Positions 35,041 through 43,012 of a stretch of 64,000 bases of DNA are shown here, in pieces. A program made the translations under genes and the position numbers. Origin of the DNA: Haloterrigena gelatinilytica. Lineage in GTDB: Archaea > Halobacteriota > Halobacteria > Halobacteriales > Natrialbaceae. How positions within the stretch are numbered: position 1 is the first letter of the stretch; the number at the start of each line of letters is the position of its first letter. A model generated the notes under the pieces. It had not been told where the DNA came from. It was given only the letters and a program-made list of their open reading frames with translations, and searched no databases. Where the stretch lies: assembly GCF_013342145.1 (NCBI RefSeq), contig NZ_JABUQZ010000001.1, positions 1,612,001-1,676,000 on the forward strand. Reading direction: 5' to 3'.

Positions 35041-35243
35041 TCGCCAACAGCCACCTCGATGATCTTGATCTCCTCGACCAGCCCCGACTCGAGTTCGACC
35101 GGCGACTGCAGTTCGTTCATCGCCTCCCGTGCAGCGTCGCTACGCTCCCGTTCCTCGCGGCCCTGAATCCGCTCGTTGAGATAGTGACCGGAGACGAGAT
35201 CCGAATTCGTGTGTGGCCGTCCCGACAGCGTTGCCTGACTCAT
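35037..35243 (-). CDS. Short protein resembling the N-terminus of large haloarchaeal restriction-methylases
   Basis: A 68-residue protein, MSQATLSGRPHTNSDLVSGHYLN through SPVELESGLVEEIKIIEVAVGE. From memory, this opening (SQATLSGRP-x-TNS-x-L) is found at the start of very large haloarchaeal Eco57I-type restriction-modification proteins of over 1000 residues; I cannot verify it here. If correct, this is a truncated relic whose remaining body is gone, followed by an overlapping (ATGA) nuclease-domain gene. Otherwise it is a small antitoxin- or adaptor-like partner of that nuclease. Confidence 0.5.
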   Translation of the reverse strand: MSQATLSGRPHTNSDLVSGHYLNERIQGREERERSDAAREAMNELQSPVELESGLVEEIKIIEVAVGE

Positions 35244-35506
35244 ACCAGCTCCCTTGAATTGTCATACCAATAATCATCTGGTAGGAGCGGGTACTCAGCG
35301 ACTCGTTCCGAAACCGATCATTCGAATCGGTGTGAAGATCGATGCGGACGGCCAGCTTTGACGTGGCCAGCGAGGAGAGGGAGAGAGTGGACCGAGAATG
35401 TCTGCTGTTCGACAGGGCAACGTCACTGTATGATATCCGTCTTTAATTTAGTATGATATGTAAAATTTATCAACAACTATCGTCCCTCGGGGAACTATAC
35501 CTCATC

Positions 35507-36069
35507 ATGATATCCAACGCTCAGATTGGCGAACACATCGTCGGTGCGTACCACAAGATCGTCACCGACGCTGAAGTGGTCAGCTACAACCCGAGGTCTA
35601 AGGAGGACGGCGAACAGATGGAGATCGACGTCGTCGCGATCGACTCGAGCAACGGCACACAGACCATCTACGCCCGCGAGGTAATCACGCATCTCAACGG
35701 CTCGGCGTATTCGGGAACGCCTGATGACGACAAGTGGACCGAATTCGGTAACGACAGCTACCAGTACTCCCTCGAGAAACTCGAGACCAAGTTCGAGTCC
35801 GATTACGACTACGTGACGCGGGTCTTCGACGACGCTGATAAGTACATCTTCCAACTCTGGGCCCCGTACCTGTCCGACGGCTATCTCACCGACGGCCTCG
35901 AGAAACTCTCTACTGACTTCGAGGCCGAACGAGGTGAATTGATCGAACTTGTCATCAACGAAAGTTACACCGAGCGTGTCGACAAACTCTGAGCCCTCGC
36001 GGCCGAGGAGACGAAGACCTACGGGGAACCCGCGTTCCGATTCCTCAGATCCTCGAGCAATTGTGCTAA
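35507..36069 (+). pseudogene. Unknown island gene, apparently broken by a nonsense codon and a frameshift
   Basis: The open part (35507-35992, 161 codons) reads MISNAQIGEHIVGAYHKIV... and ends NESYTERVDKL at a TGA. Beyond the TGA the same frame continues with protein-like sequence, ALAAEETKTYGEPAFRFL. A one-base shift then gives QILEQLC and a TAA at 36067-36069. This fits an ancestral protein of about 187 residues damaged by CGA to TGA and a 1-base deletion. The N-terminus (AQIGEHIVGAYHKI, EIDVVAIDSS, REVITHLNG) has the look of a nuclease or Mrr-like fold but is not diagnostic. The ATG at 35507 is chosen as the first plausible start. Confidence 0.55.
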
Positions 36070-36235
36070 GGAGCCAGTGCTATCACTGGTGGCGCCAATT
36101 ACGTCGCTTTGACCGATCCGAACGAACTCGGCGTATCGGCGGATCCGAATCGTCGAACGCGCCGAATTCCTGTCGGAACTGAACGGGAAAACACTCGTAC
36201 CTCGAAAAGGCTGCGTCAAACAACAGAACCGTCAA

Positions 36236-37408
36236 TCAGTCGTCCGCCGTCTTCTCCGCCCGCTCACCCAGAATCTCTTCGCGGTGTTCGTCCAACAGCG
36301 GCGCGCGACCGCGAGGCTTGGGCTCGGTCTCGCTCATCTTGATCGGGTTGCCCGCGATCTCGACATCGCGGTCGGCGCCGGGCTGTTCGACGGGCACGAG
36401 CATGTCCCGCGCGTGGACGTGCGGGTCGTCGAAGATCTCCTCGGTGGTCTGGGCCTTGGCGGCCGGGACCCGACCCTCGAGTTTGCTGACCAGTTCCTCG
36501 TTGGTCTGTGCGAGGGTCCAGTCGGCGATCTCGTCGCGCAGCGACGCGCGGTGCTCGAGGCGCTCCGCGGTGGTCGGATACTTCTCGGCCAGATCTTCGC
36601 GGCCCATCACGTCGCAGAGCTCGGCCCAGTGGTTGTCGTTGAACGCGGCGATGACGGCGTAGCCGTCGGCGGTCTCGAAGGCGTTGTAGGGGAAGAGCGT
36701 GGGGTGGGAGTTGCCCCGTCGAGTCGGCGCCTCGCCGGTGTAGGACTGCTGGTAGATCGCGCGCTCGGTGAAGCTGAGCATCGAGTCGTACATGGCGGTG
36801 TCGACGTACTGGCCCTCGCCGGTCTGTTCGCGGTGGTTGACGGCGGCCAGAATGCCGATGCAGTTCAGCGTCGCCGTGAAGAGATCGCCGACGCCGGGGC
36901 CGGTCTTCGTCGGCGGGCCGTCGGGCTGGCCGGTGGTCTCCATGACCCCGCCCAGCGCCTGCGCGATGAGGTCGAAGGAGGGTTGGCCCTGCCGCTCCGT
37001 TTCGCCCGTTCGCGGGTCGCCGAAGCCGCGGATCGAGGAGTAGATGAGGTCGTCGTTGTACTCCTTCAGCGTCTCGTAGCCCAGATCGTACTTCTCCATC
37101 GTCCCCGAGCGGTAGTTCTCGACGACGACGTCGGCCTCCTCGACCAGCGAGAGGAAGTCCGCGCGGTCGTCCTCGTCGCCTAAGTTCAGCTCGATGCTCT
37201 TCTTGCCGCGGTTGACGCTCTGGAAGTAGCCGCCGTAGGCCTCCGTCTCGGGGTCGTCGACGAACGGCGGGTTCGAGCGGATCATATCGCCGCCCGGCCG
37301 CTCGATTTTGACGACGTCCGCGCCCATGTCCGCGAGCAACATCGTGCAGTACGGCCCGGCCAGCACCTGGGTCAGATCGAGCACGCGCAGATTCGAAAGC
37401 GCTCCCAT
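36236..37408 (-). CDS. mct: CaiB/BaiF-type CoA-transferase (probably succinyl-CoA:mesaconate CoA-transferase)
   Basis: A 390-residue class III CoA-transferase. The N-terminal signature is LSNLRVLDLTQVLAGPYCTMLLADMGADVVKIERPGGD. The catalytic Asp region is GPGVGDLFTATLNCIGILAAV, and NSHPTLFPYNAFETADGYAVIAAF is present. Alone the substrate would be open. It is divergent from and adjacent to glutamate mutase, methylaspartate lyase and mesaconyl-CoA hydratase, so it most likely transfers CoA to mesaconate in the haloarchaeal methylaspartate cycle. A TATA-like element lies about 30 nt upstream in the shared promoter region. Confidence 0.9.
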   Translation of the reverse strand: MGALSNLRVLDLTQVLAGPYCTMLLADMGADVVKIERPGGDMIRSNPPFVDDPETEAYGGYFQSVNRGKKSIELNLGDEDDRADFLSLVEEADVVVENYRSGTMEKYDLGYETLKEYNDDLIYSSIRGFGDPRTGETERQGQPSFDLIAQALGGVMETTGQPDGPPTKTGPGVGDLFTATLNCIGILAAVNHREQTGEGQYVDTAMYDSMLSFTERAIYQQSYTGEAPTRRGNSHPTLFPYNAFETADGYAVIAAFNDNHWAELCDVMGREDLAEKYPTTAERLEHRASLRDEIADWTLAQTNEELVSKLEGRVPAAKAQTTEEIFDDPHVHARDMLVPVEQPGADRDVEIAGNPIKMSETEPKPRGRAPLLDEHREEILGERAEKTADD

Positions 37409-37442
37409 GTACCCGACCCTTTTTCAGGCCGGCACCTAAACC

Positions 37443-37485
37443 TTATCATCGATAATGTACATTGTGACATCGTCCCATTGGGACG
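37443..37485. promoter_or_regulatory. Cluster of palindromes in the divergent methylaspartate-cycle promoter
   Basis: Between mct and glmS lie TTATC-ATC-GATAA (37443-37455), AATGTACATT (37454-37463) and the perfect 7-1-7 palindrome CGTCCCATTGGGACG (37471-37485). They sit just upstream of the mct TATA region and between the two promoters, so a regulator bound here could control both arms. Function is inference. Confidence 0.5.
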
Positions 37486-37524
37486 CTATTAGGACGGTTA
37501 AGGTGTATTATCATGGAAGATCAT

Positions 37525-37538
37525 TAACTTTATAGCCC
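37525..37538 (+). promoter_or_regulatory. Core promoter of the glmS-led operon
   Basis: AACTTTATAGCC contains a strong TATA-like element centred about 30 nt before the glmS ATG at 37562, predicting a leaderless transcript for the five-gene operon. Confidence 0.6.
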
Positions 37539-37561
37539 AGTTCCTCATGGTTCTGCATACG

Positions 37562-38002
37562 ATGTCCCAAACGGTCGTCCTCGGCGTGATCGGCTCCGAC
37601 GCTCACGTCGTTGGAATCACCATCCTCGAACAGGCCTTCAGCGCAGCGGGCTTCGACGTGATCAACCTCGGCGTCCAGACCTCCCAGGAGGAGTTCGCCG
37701 AGGCCGCCGTAGCACACGACGCTGAGGCCGTACTGGTCTCCTCGCTCTACGGCCACGCCGAGCAGGACTGCCAGGGGTTCCACGAGGTCCTCGAGGACGC
37801 CGGGGTCGACGCCGTCACCTACATCGGCGGCAACCTCGCCGTTGGCCAGGACGAGTTCGAGCGGACCCGGCGCACCTTCCGGCGGCTCGGCTTCGATCGC
37901 GTGTTCGACTCCGAGACGGACCCCGAAGACGCGATCGCGGCGCTTCGGGAGGACCTGCAGATCAGACCGACCGAGTCCGAACGGGCCACTATCAGTTCGT
38001 AG
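37562..38002 (+). CDS. glmS: Glutamate (methylaspartate) mutase, sigma/S subunit
   Basis: A 146-residue cobalamin-binding subunit. The B12 motif D-x-H-x-x-G appears as GSDAHVVGITILEQAF (D13, H15, G18), with VLVSSLYGHAEQD and TYIGGNLAVG as the downstream signature. With the E subunit it interconverts L-glutamate and threo-3-methylaspartate by radical carbon-skeleton rearrangement, the first step of the methylaspartate cycle. The ATG at 37562 fits the TATA at 37525-37538; the in-frame ATG at 37547 is less well placed. It abuts glmE with no gap (TAG-ATG). Confidence 0.95.
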   Translation: MSQTVVLGVIGSDAHVVGITILEQAFSAAGFDVINLGVQTSQEEFAEAAVAHDAEAVLVSSLYGHAEQDCQGFHEVLEDAGVDAVTYIGGNLAVGQDEFERTRRTFRRLGFDRVFDSETDPEDAIAALREDLQIRPTESERATISS

Positions 38003-39442
38003 ATGATACGAGACGAACGCATTCCCGCCGACGAGCTACGGCGTATCGACGAGGAAATCCGATCGAACTGGTCGACGGGCGACGACGTCGACTTCGAGGA
38101 CGCAATCGCCTACCACGAGTCGCTGCCCGATCACAAGCGATTCGCGGACGTCCTCGAGTCGGCCGACAAACCCCTTCTCCAGCCGCGGGCCGGCGTCCCC
38201 CGGCTCGACGACCAGATCGAACTCCTCGAGTACCTCCACCAAGAGGGGCAGGCGGACCTCCTGCCGACGACCATCGACTCGTACACGCGCGACAACGAGT
38301 ACGAGAAGGCCCAGCAGGGCTTAGCGAAGGCCCGCGAGACGGGCGACGACACGCTGAACGGGTTTCCGGCGGTCAACCACGGCGTCGACGGCTGCCGGGA
38401 GCTGATCGACTCGATCGACGCGCCGATCGAGGTCCGCCACGGGACGCCCGACGCCCGGCTGCTGGCCGCGATCACCTTCGCCGGCGGCTTCCAGAGCTTC
38501 GAGGGCGGTCCAATTTCGTACAACATTCCGTACACGAAACGCCACGGACTCGAGGAGACCATCGAGAAGTGGCAGTTCGTCGACCGGCTGGCGGGCGCCT
38601 ACACCGAACGAGGCGTGCGGATCAACCGCGAGCCGTTCGGCCCGCTGACGGGGACGCTGGTCCCGCCGTCGATCGCCATCGCGATCATGATCGTCGAGGG
38701 CCAGCTCGCCGCTACGCAGGGCGTGCGCTCGATCACGCTCGGTTACGGGCAGGTCGGCAACGTCGTCCAGGACGTCGCCGCCCTGAACGCGCTGAAGAAG
38801 CTTGGCAACGAGTACCTCCCCGACGAGGTCGTCGTCACGACGGTCTTCCACGAGTGGATGGGCGGGTTCCCGCCGGACGAGGCCCGCGCCAACGGCGTGA
38901 TCGGTCTCGGCGGGATGACCGCCGCCATCGCCCAGCCGGACAAGGTCATCACCAAGTCTCCTCAGGAGTTCCAGGGCGTCCCGACCAAGGAGGCCAACTC
39001 CGCCGGCCTGCGCACCACGCGGCAGGTCATCGACATGGCGATCGAGCAGCAGATCGACATCGACGGCATCGAGGAGGAACAGGACTTGATCGAGCGCGAG
39101 ACGCGGTGTCTGATGGATACCATCTTCGAGCACGGCGACGGCGACGTCGTCCAGGGCACGATCGAGGCCTTCGACTCCGGCGCGCTGGACGTCCCCTTCG
39201 CCCCCAGCGACAGCGCGAAGGGCGCCGTCCTCCCCGCGCGGGACGACGACGGTCGCGTCCGCATCTTCGAGTGGGCCGACCTCGAGATGGACGACGACAT
39301 CAAGGAGATTCACAAGGCGCGGCTCTCGCGCCGGGCCGACACCGAGGGCCGCAAACAGTCGTTCCGCATGGTCGCGGACGACGTCGACGCGATCAGCGAC
39401 GGCAAGCTCATCGGCCGACCGCAGTCAACGGGTGACGTCTAA
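38003..39442 (+). CDS. glmE: Glutamate (methylaspartate) mutase, epsilon/E subunit
   Basis: A 479-residue catalytic TIM-barrel subunit of the B12-dependent mutase. Recognisable stretches are LLQPRAGVPRLDDQIELLEYL, FPAVNHGVDGCRELIDSIDAPIEVRHGTPDARLL, EGGPISYNIPYTKRHGLEETI and GYGQVGNVVQDVAAL. These contact glutamate and the cobalamin held by GlmS. Length and motif order are as expected for the family. It is tightly coupled to glmS and mal, with 1 nt between its stop and the mal ATG. Confidence 0.96.
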   Translation: MIRDERIPADELRRIDEEIRSNWSTGDDVDFEDAIAYHESLPDHKRFADVLESADKPLLQPRAGVPRLDDQIELLEYLHQEGQADLLPTTIDSYTRDNEYEKAQQGLAKARETGDDTLNGFPAVNHGVDGCRELIDSIDAPIEVRHGTPDARLLAAITFAGGFQSFEGGPISYNIPYTKRHGLEETIEKWQFVDRLAGAYTERGVRINREPFGPLTGTLVPPSIAIAIMIVEGQLAATQGVRSITLGYGQVGNVVQDVAALNALKKLGNEYLPDEVVVTTVFHEWMGGFPPDEARANGVIGLGGMTAAIAQPDKVITKSPQEFQGVPTKEANSAGLRTTRQVIDMAIEQQIDIDGIEEEQDLIERETRCLMDTIFEHGDGDVVQGTIEAFDSGALDVPFAPSDSAKGAVLPARDDDGRVRIFEWADLEMDDDIKEIHKARLSRRADTEGRKQSFRMVADDVDAISDGKLIGRPQSTGDV

Positions 39443-39443
39443 C

Positions 39444-40721
39444 ATGGAAATCACAGGCATTCACGCGACGCCCGGCTATTCCGGGTTCTTCTTCGACGAC
39501 CAGCGCGCGATCAAACAGGGCGCACAGCAGGACGGGTTCACCTACGACGGCGAGCCCGTGACCGACGGCTTCGACGAGATTCGCCAGGCCGGCGAGACGA
39601 TCATTGTCGACGTCGAACTCGCCGACGGCACCGTGGTGCGGGGCGACTGCGCCGCGGTCCAGTACTCCGGCGCCGGCGGGCGCGACCCGCTCTTTCGGGC
39701 CGAGGAGTACGCTCCCGTCGTCTCCGGCCCCGTCGCCGACGAACTCGAGGGCCGCGACGCGACCGACTTCCTCGAGAACGCGGAGACGCTCGAGGAGCTG
39801 CAGATAGACGGCGACCGGCTCCACACGGCGATCCGCTACGGCGTCTCGCAGGCCCTGCTGTCCGCGGCCGCCGAAGCGCAACACACCACGCGCACGGACG
39901 TGCTGGCCGACGCCCTGAGCACCGAGCCCGCCACGGAGCCGGTGCCGGTCTTCGGCCAGTCCGGCGACGACCGCTACAACAACACGGAAAAGATGTTCGT
40001 GAAGGGCGTCCCCGTGCTCCCGCACGCGCTGATCAACAGCGTCGAGAAGATCGGCGAGAACGGCGAGACGCTGCTCGAGTACGTGGAGTGGCTCGTCGAG
40101 CGCTCGCAGGAACTCGGACCCGACGGCTACGAGCCCCGATTCCATATCGACGTCTACGGCATGATCGGGGAGGTCTTCGGCGCGCCCTACGATCGCGACG
40201 AAGTGGTCGACTACTTCGCCGACCTCGAGGACGCCGCCGCGCCGTACCCGATCCAGATCGAGGGGCCGATGGACGTCGGCAACCGCGAAGACCAGATCGC
40301 GGCGATGGTCGAACTCCGAGAAGGGCTGAAAGACGCCGGCGTCGATGTCGATATCGTCGCCGACGAGTGGTGTAACACCTTCGAGGACGTGCGGGCGTTC
40401 GTCGACGCCGAGGCCGCGGACCTCGTGCAGGTCAAGACCCCCGATCTCGGCGGCATCCACCGCAGCGGGCAGGCGGTCCGCTACTGCGAGGGGACCGAGA
40501 CCCGCGCCTATCTGGGCGGGACCTGCAACGAGACGGAGACCTCCGCGCGCGCCTGCGCCCACGTCGCGCTCGCGACGAACGCCGCGCAGGTGCTCGCCAA
40601 GCCCGGGATGGGCTTCGACGAGGGCTACATGATCGTCGAGAACGAGATGCGGCGGACGATCGCCCGCCGCGAGCGGGAACAACGGCAAACCGGCACTGAC
40701 GAGGTGGCCGCAGATGACTGA
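39444..40721 (+). CDS. mal: 3-Methylaspartate ammonia-lyase
   Basis: A 425-residue enolase-superfamily lyase that converts 3-methylaspartate to mesaconate and ammonia. It opens MEITGIHATPGYSGFFFDDQ. The barrel carries DVYGMIGEVFGAPYDRDEVVDYF, PYPIQIEGPMDVGNREDQI and the catalytic-Lys region LVQVKTPDLGGIHRSGQAV, with the end motif AKPGMGFDEGYMIVENEM. The metal-ligand Asp/Glu residues lie in these strands. It overlaps the mesaconyl-CoA hydratase start by 8 nt. The ATG at 39444 is chosen over an in-frame ATG at 39432 inside glmE. Confidence 0.96.
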   Translation: MEITGIHATPGYSGFFFDDQRAIKQGAQQDGFTYDGEPVTDGFDEIRQAGETIIVDVELADGTVVRGDCAAVQYSGAGGRDPLFRAEEYAPVVSGPVADELEGRDATDFLENAETLEELQIDGDRLHTAIRYGVSQALLSAAAEAQHTTRTDVLADALSTEPATEPVPVFGQSGDDRYNNTEKMFVKGVPVLPHALINSVEKIGENGETLLEYVEWLVERSQELGPDGYEPRFHIDVYGMIGEVFGAPYDRDEVVDYFADLEDAAAPYPIQIEGPMDVGNREDQIAAMVELREGLKDAGVDVDIVADEWCNTFEDVRAFVDAEAADLVQVKTPDLGGIHRSGQAVRYCEGTETRAYLGGTCNETETSARACAHVALATNAAQVLAKPGMGFDEGYMIVENEMRRTIARREREQRQTGTDEVAADD

Positions 40722-41781
40722 CTGGACCGATCCAGACACGTTCGCACGGGCGCTCGAGCGAGTCGACACGAAGGAGAAGGGCAACTGCTTCGAGGACTTC
40801 GAGGAGGGGGACGTGATCGAACACGACCCCGGTCTCACCCTCACACGCTTCGGCAACGAGCAGTGGATGAGCCAAACGCTGAACCACGACCCGGCCTATT
40901 GGCGGACCGACGCCGCCGAGGCGCGGGGCTTCGAGGAGCCGCCGATCCACCCGGACTACCTCACCGCCGCGACGCTGGGGATCACCGTCGAGGATCTCAG
41001 CGAGAAGGGCGGCTACTTCCTCGGGCGCACCGACGTCCGGTTCCCCGGGACGCCCGTCTACGCGGGCGCCGAACTCCACGTCGAGAGCGAGGTCGTCGAC
41101 TGCGCGACCTCGAGTTCCCGACCGGAGTACGGGATCGTCTCCTGGCGCACCCGCGGCACGGACGCCGAGACCGGCGAGGTGCTCTGCTCCTACGAACGGA
41201 CGAACATGATCCCGCGTCGCGAGCCCGTGGCGACGGACGGGAGCGGGGCTGCAACAACGGAAGCGGACGGCAACGACGAGCCCGACCTCCCCGAGGCGTT
41301 CGTCACGCCCGAGGGCGGCTACTTCGAGGACTTCGTCGCGGCCCTCGAGGAAGCCGACGACGAGAACGCGGCCGTCGCCTACCGCCACGAGCGCGGCCGG
41401 ACGCAGGACGACGTCACCGTCGCCTCGCTGCCGCTGGCGACGCTCAACACGGCCAAACAACACCATAACGTCGACGTGATGAGCGACTCGCCGTCGGGCG
41501 ACATCGTCACCTACGGCGACGTCACCCGCTCGACCGCGCTGGGCCACGCCCGCTCGGACGAGGAGACCTGGCGCGAGGTCGGCTTCGACGACGAATCCTT
41601 CCACACGTTCGTCGCAGTCGGTGACACCGTCTACGCGTTCACGCGTGTGCTCGAGGCCGAAAACGACGCCTCGAGCGACGAGGCGGGCACCGTTCGGTTC
41701 GAACACATCGCGTTCAACCAGGACGACGAACCCGTCTACTCCGGCACGCGAACCGCGGAGATCCGGAAGCGCTCCGGCTGA
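40714..41781 (+). CDS. mch: Mesaconyl-CoA hydratase (MaoC family)
   Basis: A 355-residue double-hotdog MaoC-like hydratase: N-terminal FEDFEEGDVIEHDPGLTLT, NHDPAYWRTDAAEARGFEEPPIHPDYLTA (catalytic N-x-x-H/D region) and GRTDVRFPGTPVYAGAELH. The second hotdog contains YGDVTRSTALGHARSDEETW and ends HIAFNQDDEPVYSGTRTAEIRKR. It hydrates mesaconyl-C1-CoA to beta-methylmalyl-CoA. Gene context with glmSE, mal and a CitE-type lyase strongly supports the assignment. It ends 118 nt before the lyase gene. Confidence 0.94.
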   Translation: MTDWTDPDTFARALERVDTKEKGNCFEDFEEGDVIEHDPGLTLTRFGNEQWMSQTLNHDPAYWRTDAAEARGFEEPPIHPDYLTAATLGITVEDLSEKGGYFLGRTDVRFPGTPVYAGAELHVESEVVDCATSSSRPEYGIVSWRTRGTDAETGEVLCSYERTNMIPRREPVATDGSGAATTEADGNDEPDLPEAFVTPEGGYFEDFVAALEEADDENAAVAYRHERGRTQDDVTVASLPLATLNTAKQHHNVDVMSDSPSGDIVTYGDVTRSTALGHARSDEETWREVGFDDESFHTFVAVGDTVYAFTRVLEAENDASSDEAGTVRFEHIAFNQDDEPVYSGTRTAEIRKRSG

Positions 41782-41808
41782 TCAGACCGACCAGGGGAAT
41801 CGACCGCG

Positions 41809-41880
41809 AACGATCGATACCGACTGCCAACGACCGATACCGACCGCCGTCGACCGCAACCAACCGATACCGACCGCAGA
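41809..41880 (+). repeat. Short imperfect tandem repeat between mch and the lyase gene
   Basis: About three copies of an AACGAYCGATACCGACYGCC-type unit, with CGATACCGAC starting at 41815, 41835 and 41865. The spacing is 20 and 30 bases, so it looks like 10-bp slippage. It fills most of the intergenic gap. It may only be simple-sequence expansion. Confidence 0.6.
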
Positions 41881-41899
41881 TCCACCCCGATCCAGACAC

Positions 41900-42943
41900 A
41901 TGACCGACGACATCCGACTCTGTCGAACCTTCCAGACCGCACCGGCCGCCGTTCCGAAAGACGACTCGGCGAAGTACCTCGTCTCCGCGCTCACCGCGGA
42001 GGGCTTTCAGGCGCCCGACTGGCTCGTCCCCGACATGGAGGACGGCACGGCGCCGAATATGAAAGCGGAGGGCCTCGAGAACACCATCGAGAAGGTCCCC
42101 GAACACGACTTCCCCGGCGAGATCTGGCCCCGCGTCGAGTGGAGCTACGAGGACGAGGAGTACCGCCGGAAGGGCCGCGACCAGATCGGCCGCCTCGTGG
42201 GCGAGATCGGCGACGAGATCGACGGCGTCGTCGTCCCCAAGGTCGGTCGCCTCGAGGACGTCCGGCGCGCCGCCGAGGCCGTCGCGGAGGCCGAGGCCGA
42301 ACACGGCTACGACGACGGCTCGATCGGCCTCTCGATCATCGTCGAGACCGGCCGCGCTCGGTCGGACTTACGCGAGATCACGATGTTCGGCGAGGGCTCC
42401 CGGCTGACCGGCCTCGTCTTCGGCCCCGTCGACTACACCGCCGAACTCGGCGGCCGCGACCTCGGCGACGGCCGGCCGCGCTGGGACGGCCTGCTCGAGG
42501 CGATGTCCAACGAGGCCAGCGCCGCCGGCCTCGTCTCCATCGGCGGCCCCTTCGACGACCTGTTCAAGGAACGGGCCGGTCTGACCTACTACAACGCCGA
42601 CGAGTACGCCGATCAGGTCGAACACGAGGCCCGCCTCGGCCTCGACGGCTCCTGGTCGCTGTATCCGAAGCAGACGATTCAAGCCAACACGATCCACATG
42701 CCGACGCCTGACGAACTCGAGCGCGACGTGAGCAAGATCGAGCGGTTCAACGAGGCCAAACGCGAGGGCACCGGCGCGGTCACGCTCGACGGCCAGATGG
42801 TCGACGAGGCGACGTTCAAGAACTTCAAGAACACCGTCGAACAGGTCCGCGCGATCGACGAGATGCGCCCGGGACAGACCGAGGAGTACTACGACGCCGA
42901 CCTGCTCGAGCGCGCTCGCGACCTCGAGCTTTCGTATCAGTAA
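41900..42943 (+). CDS. citE: Beta-methylmalyl-CoA/L-malyl-CoA lyase (CitE/HpcH family)
   Basis: A 347-residue HpcH/HpaI-type Mg-dependent lyase: MTDDIRLCRTFQTAPAAVPKDD, DWLVPDMEDGTAPNMKAEGLENTI, GLSIIVETGRARSDLREITMFGEGSRLTGLVFGPVDYTAELGG and WSLYPKQTIQANTIHMPTPDE. In the methylaspartate cycle it cleaves beta-methylmalyl-CoA to glyoxylate and propionyl-CoA. The preceding frame is open far upstream through mch, but the ATG at 41900 begins the conserved domain. It is the last gene of the cluster. Confidence 0.94.
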   Translation: MTDDIRLCRTFQTAPAAVPKDDSAKYLVSALTAEGFQAPDWLVPDMEDGTAPNMKAEGLENTIEKVPEHDFPGEIWPRVEWSYEDEEYRRKGRDQIGRLVGEIGDEIDGVVVPKVGRLEDVRRAAEAVAEAEAEHGYDDGSIGLSIIVETGRARSDLREITMFGEGSRLTGLVFGPVDYTAELGGRDLGDGRPRWDGLLEAMSNEASAAGLVSIGGPFDDLFKERAGLTYYNADEYADQVEHEARLGLDGSWSLYPKQTIQANTIHMPTPDELERDVSKIERFNEAKREGTGAVTLDGQMVDEATFKNFKNTVEQVRAIDEMRPGQTEEYYDADLLERARDLELSYQ

Positions 42944-43012
42944 GCGTCGACCGAGGTCAGCGAGTTCGATTTTCGCGGCGGCACGTCCTCGTCGAGCGCG
43001 TCGGCGACGCCC

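Noticed and set aside
41809-41880. CRISPR-like spacing of the CGATACCGAC repeat
   Set aside because: Only three short imperfect units with 10-20 base gaps, no cas genes and no 30-40 base spacers.
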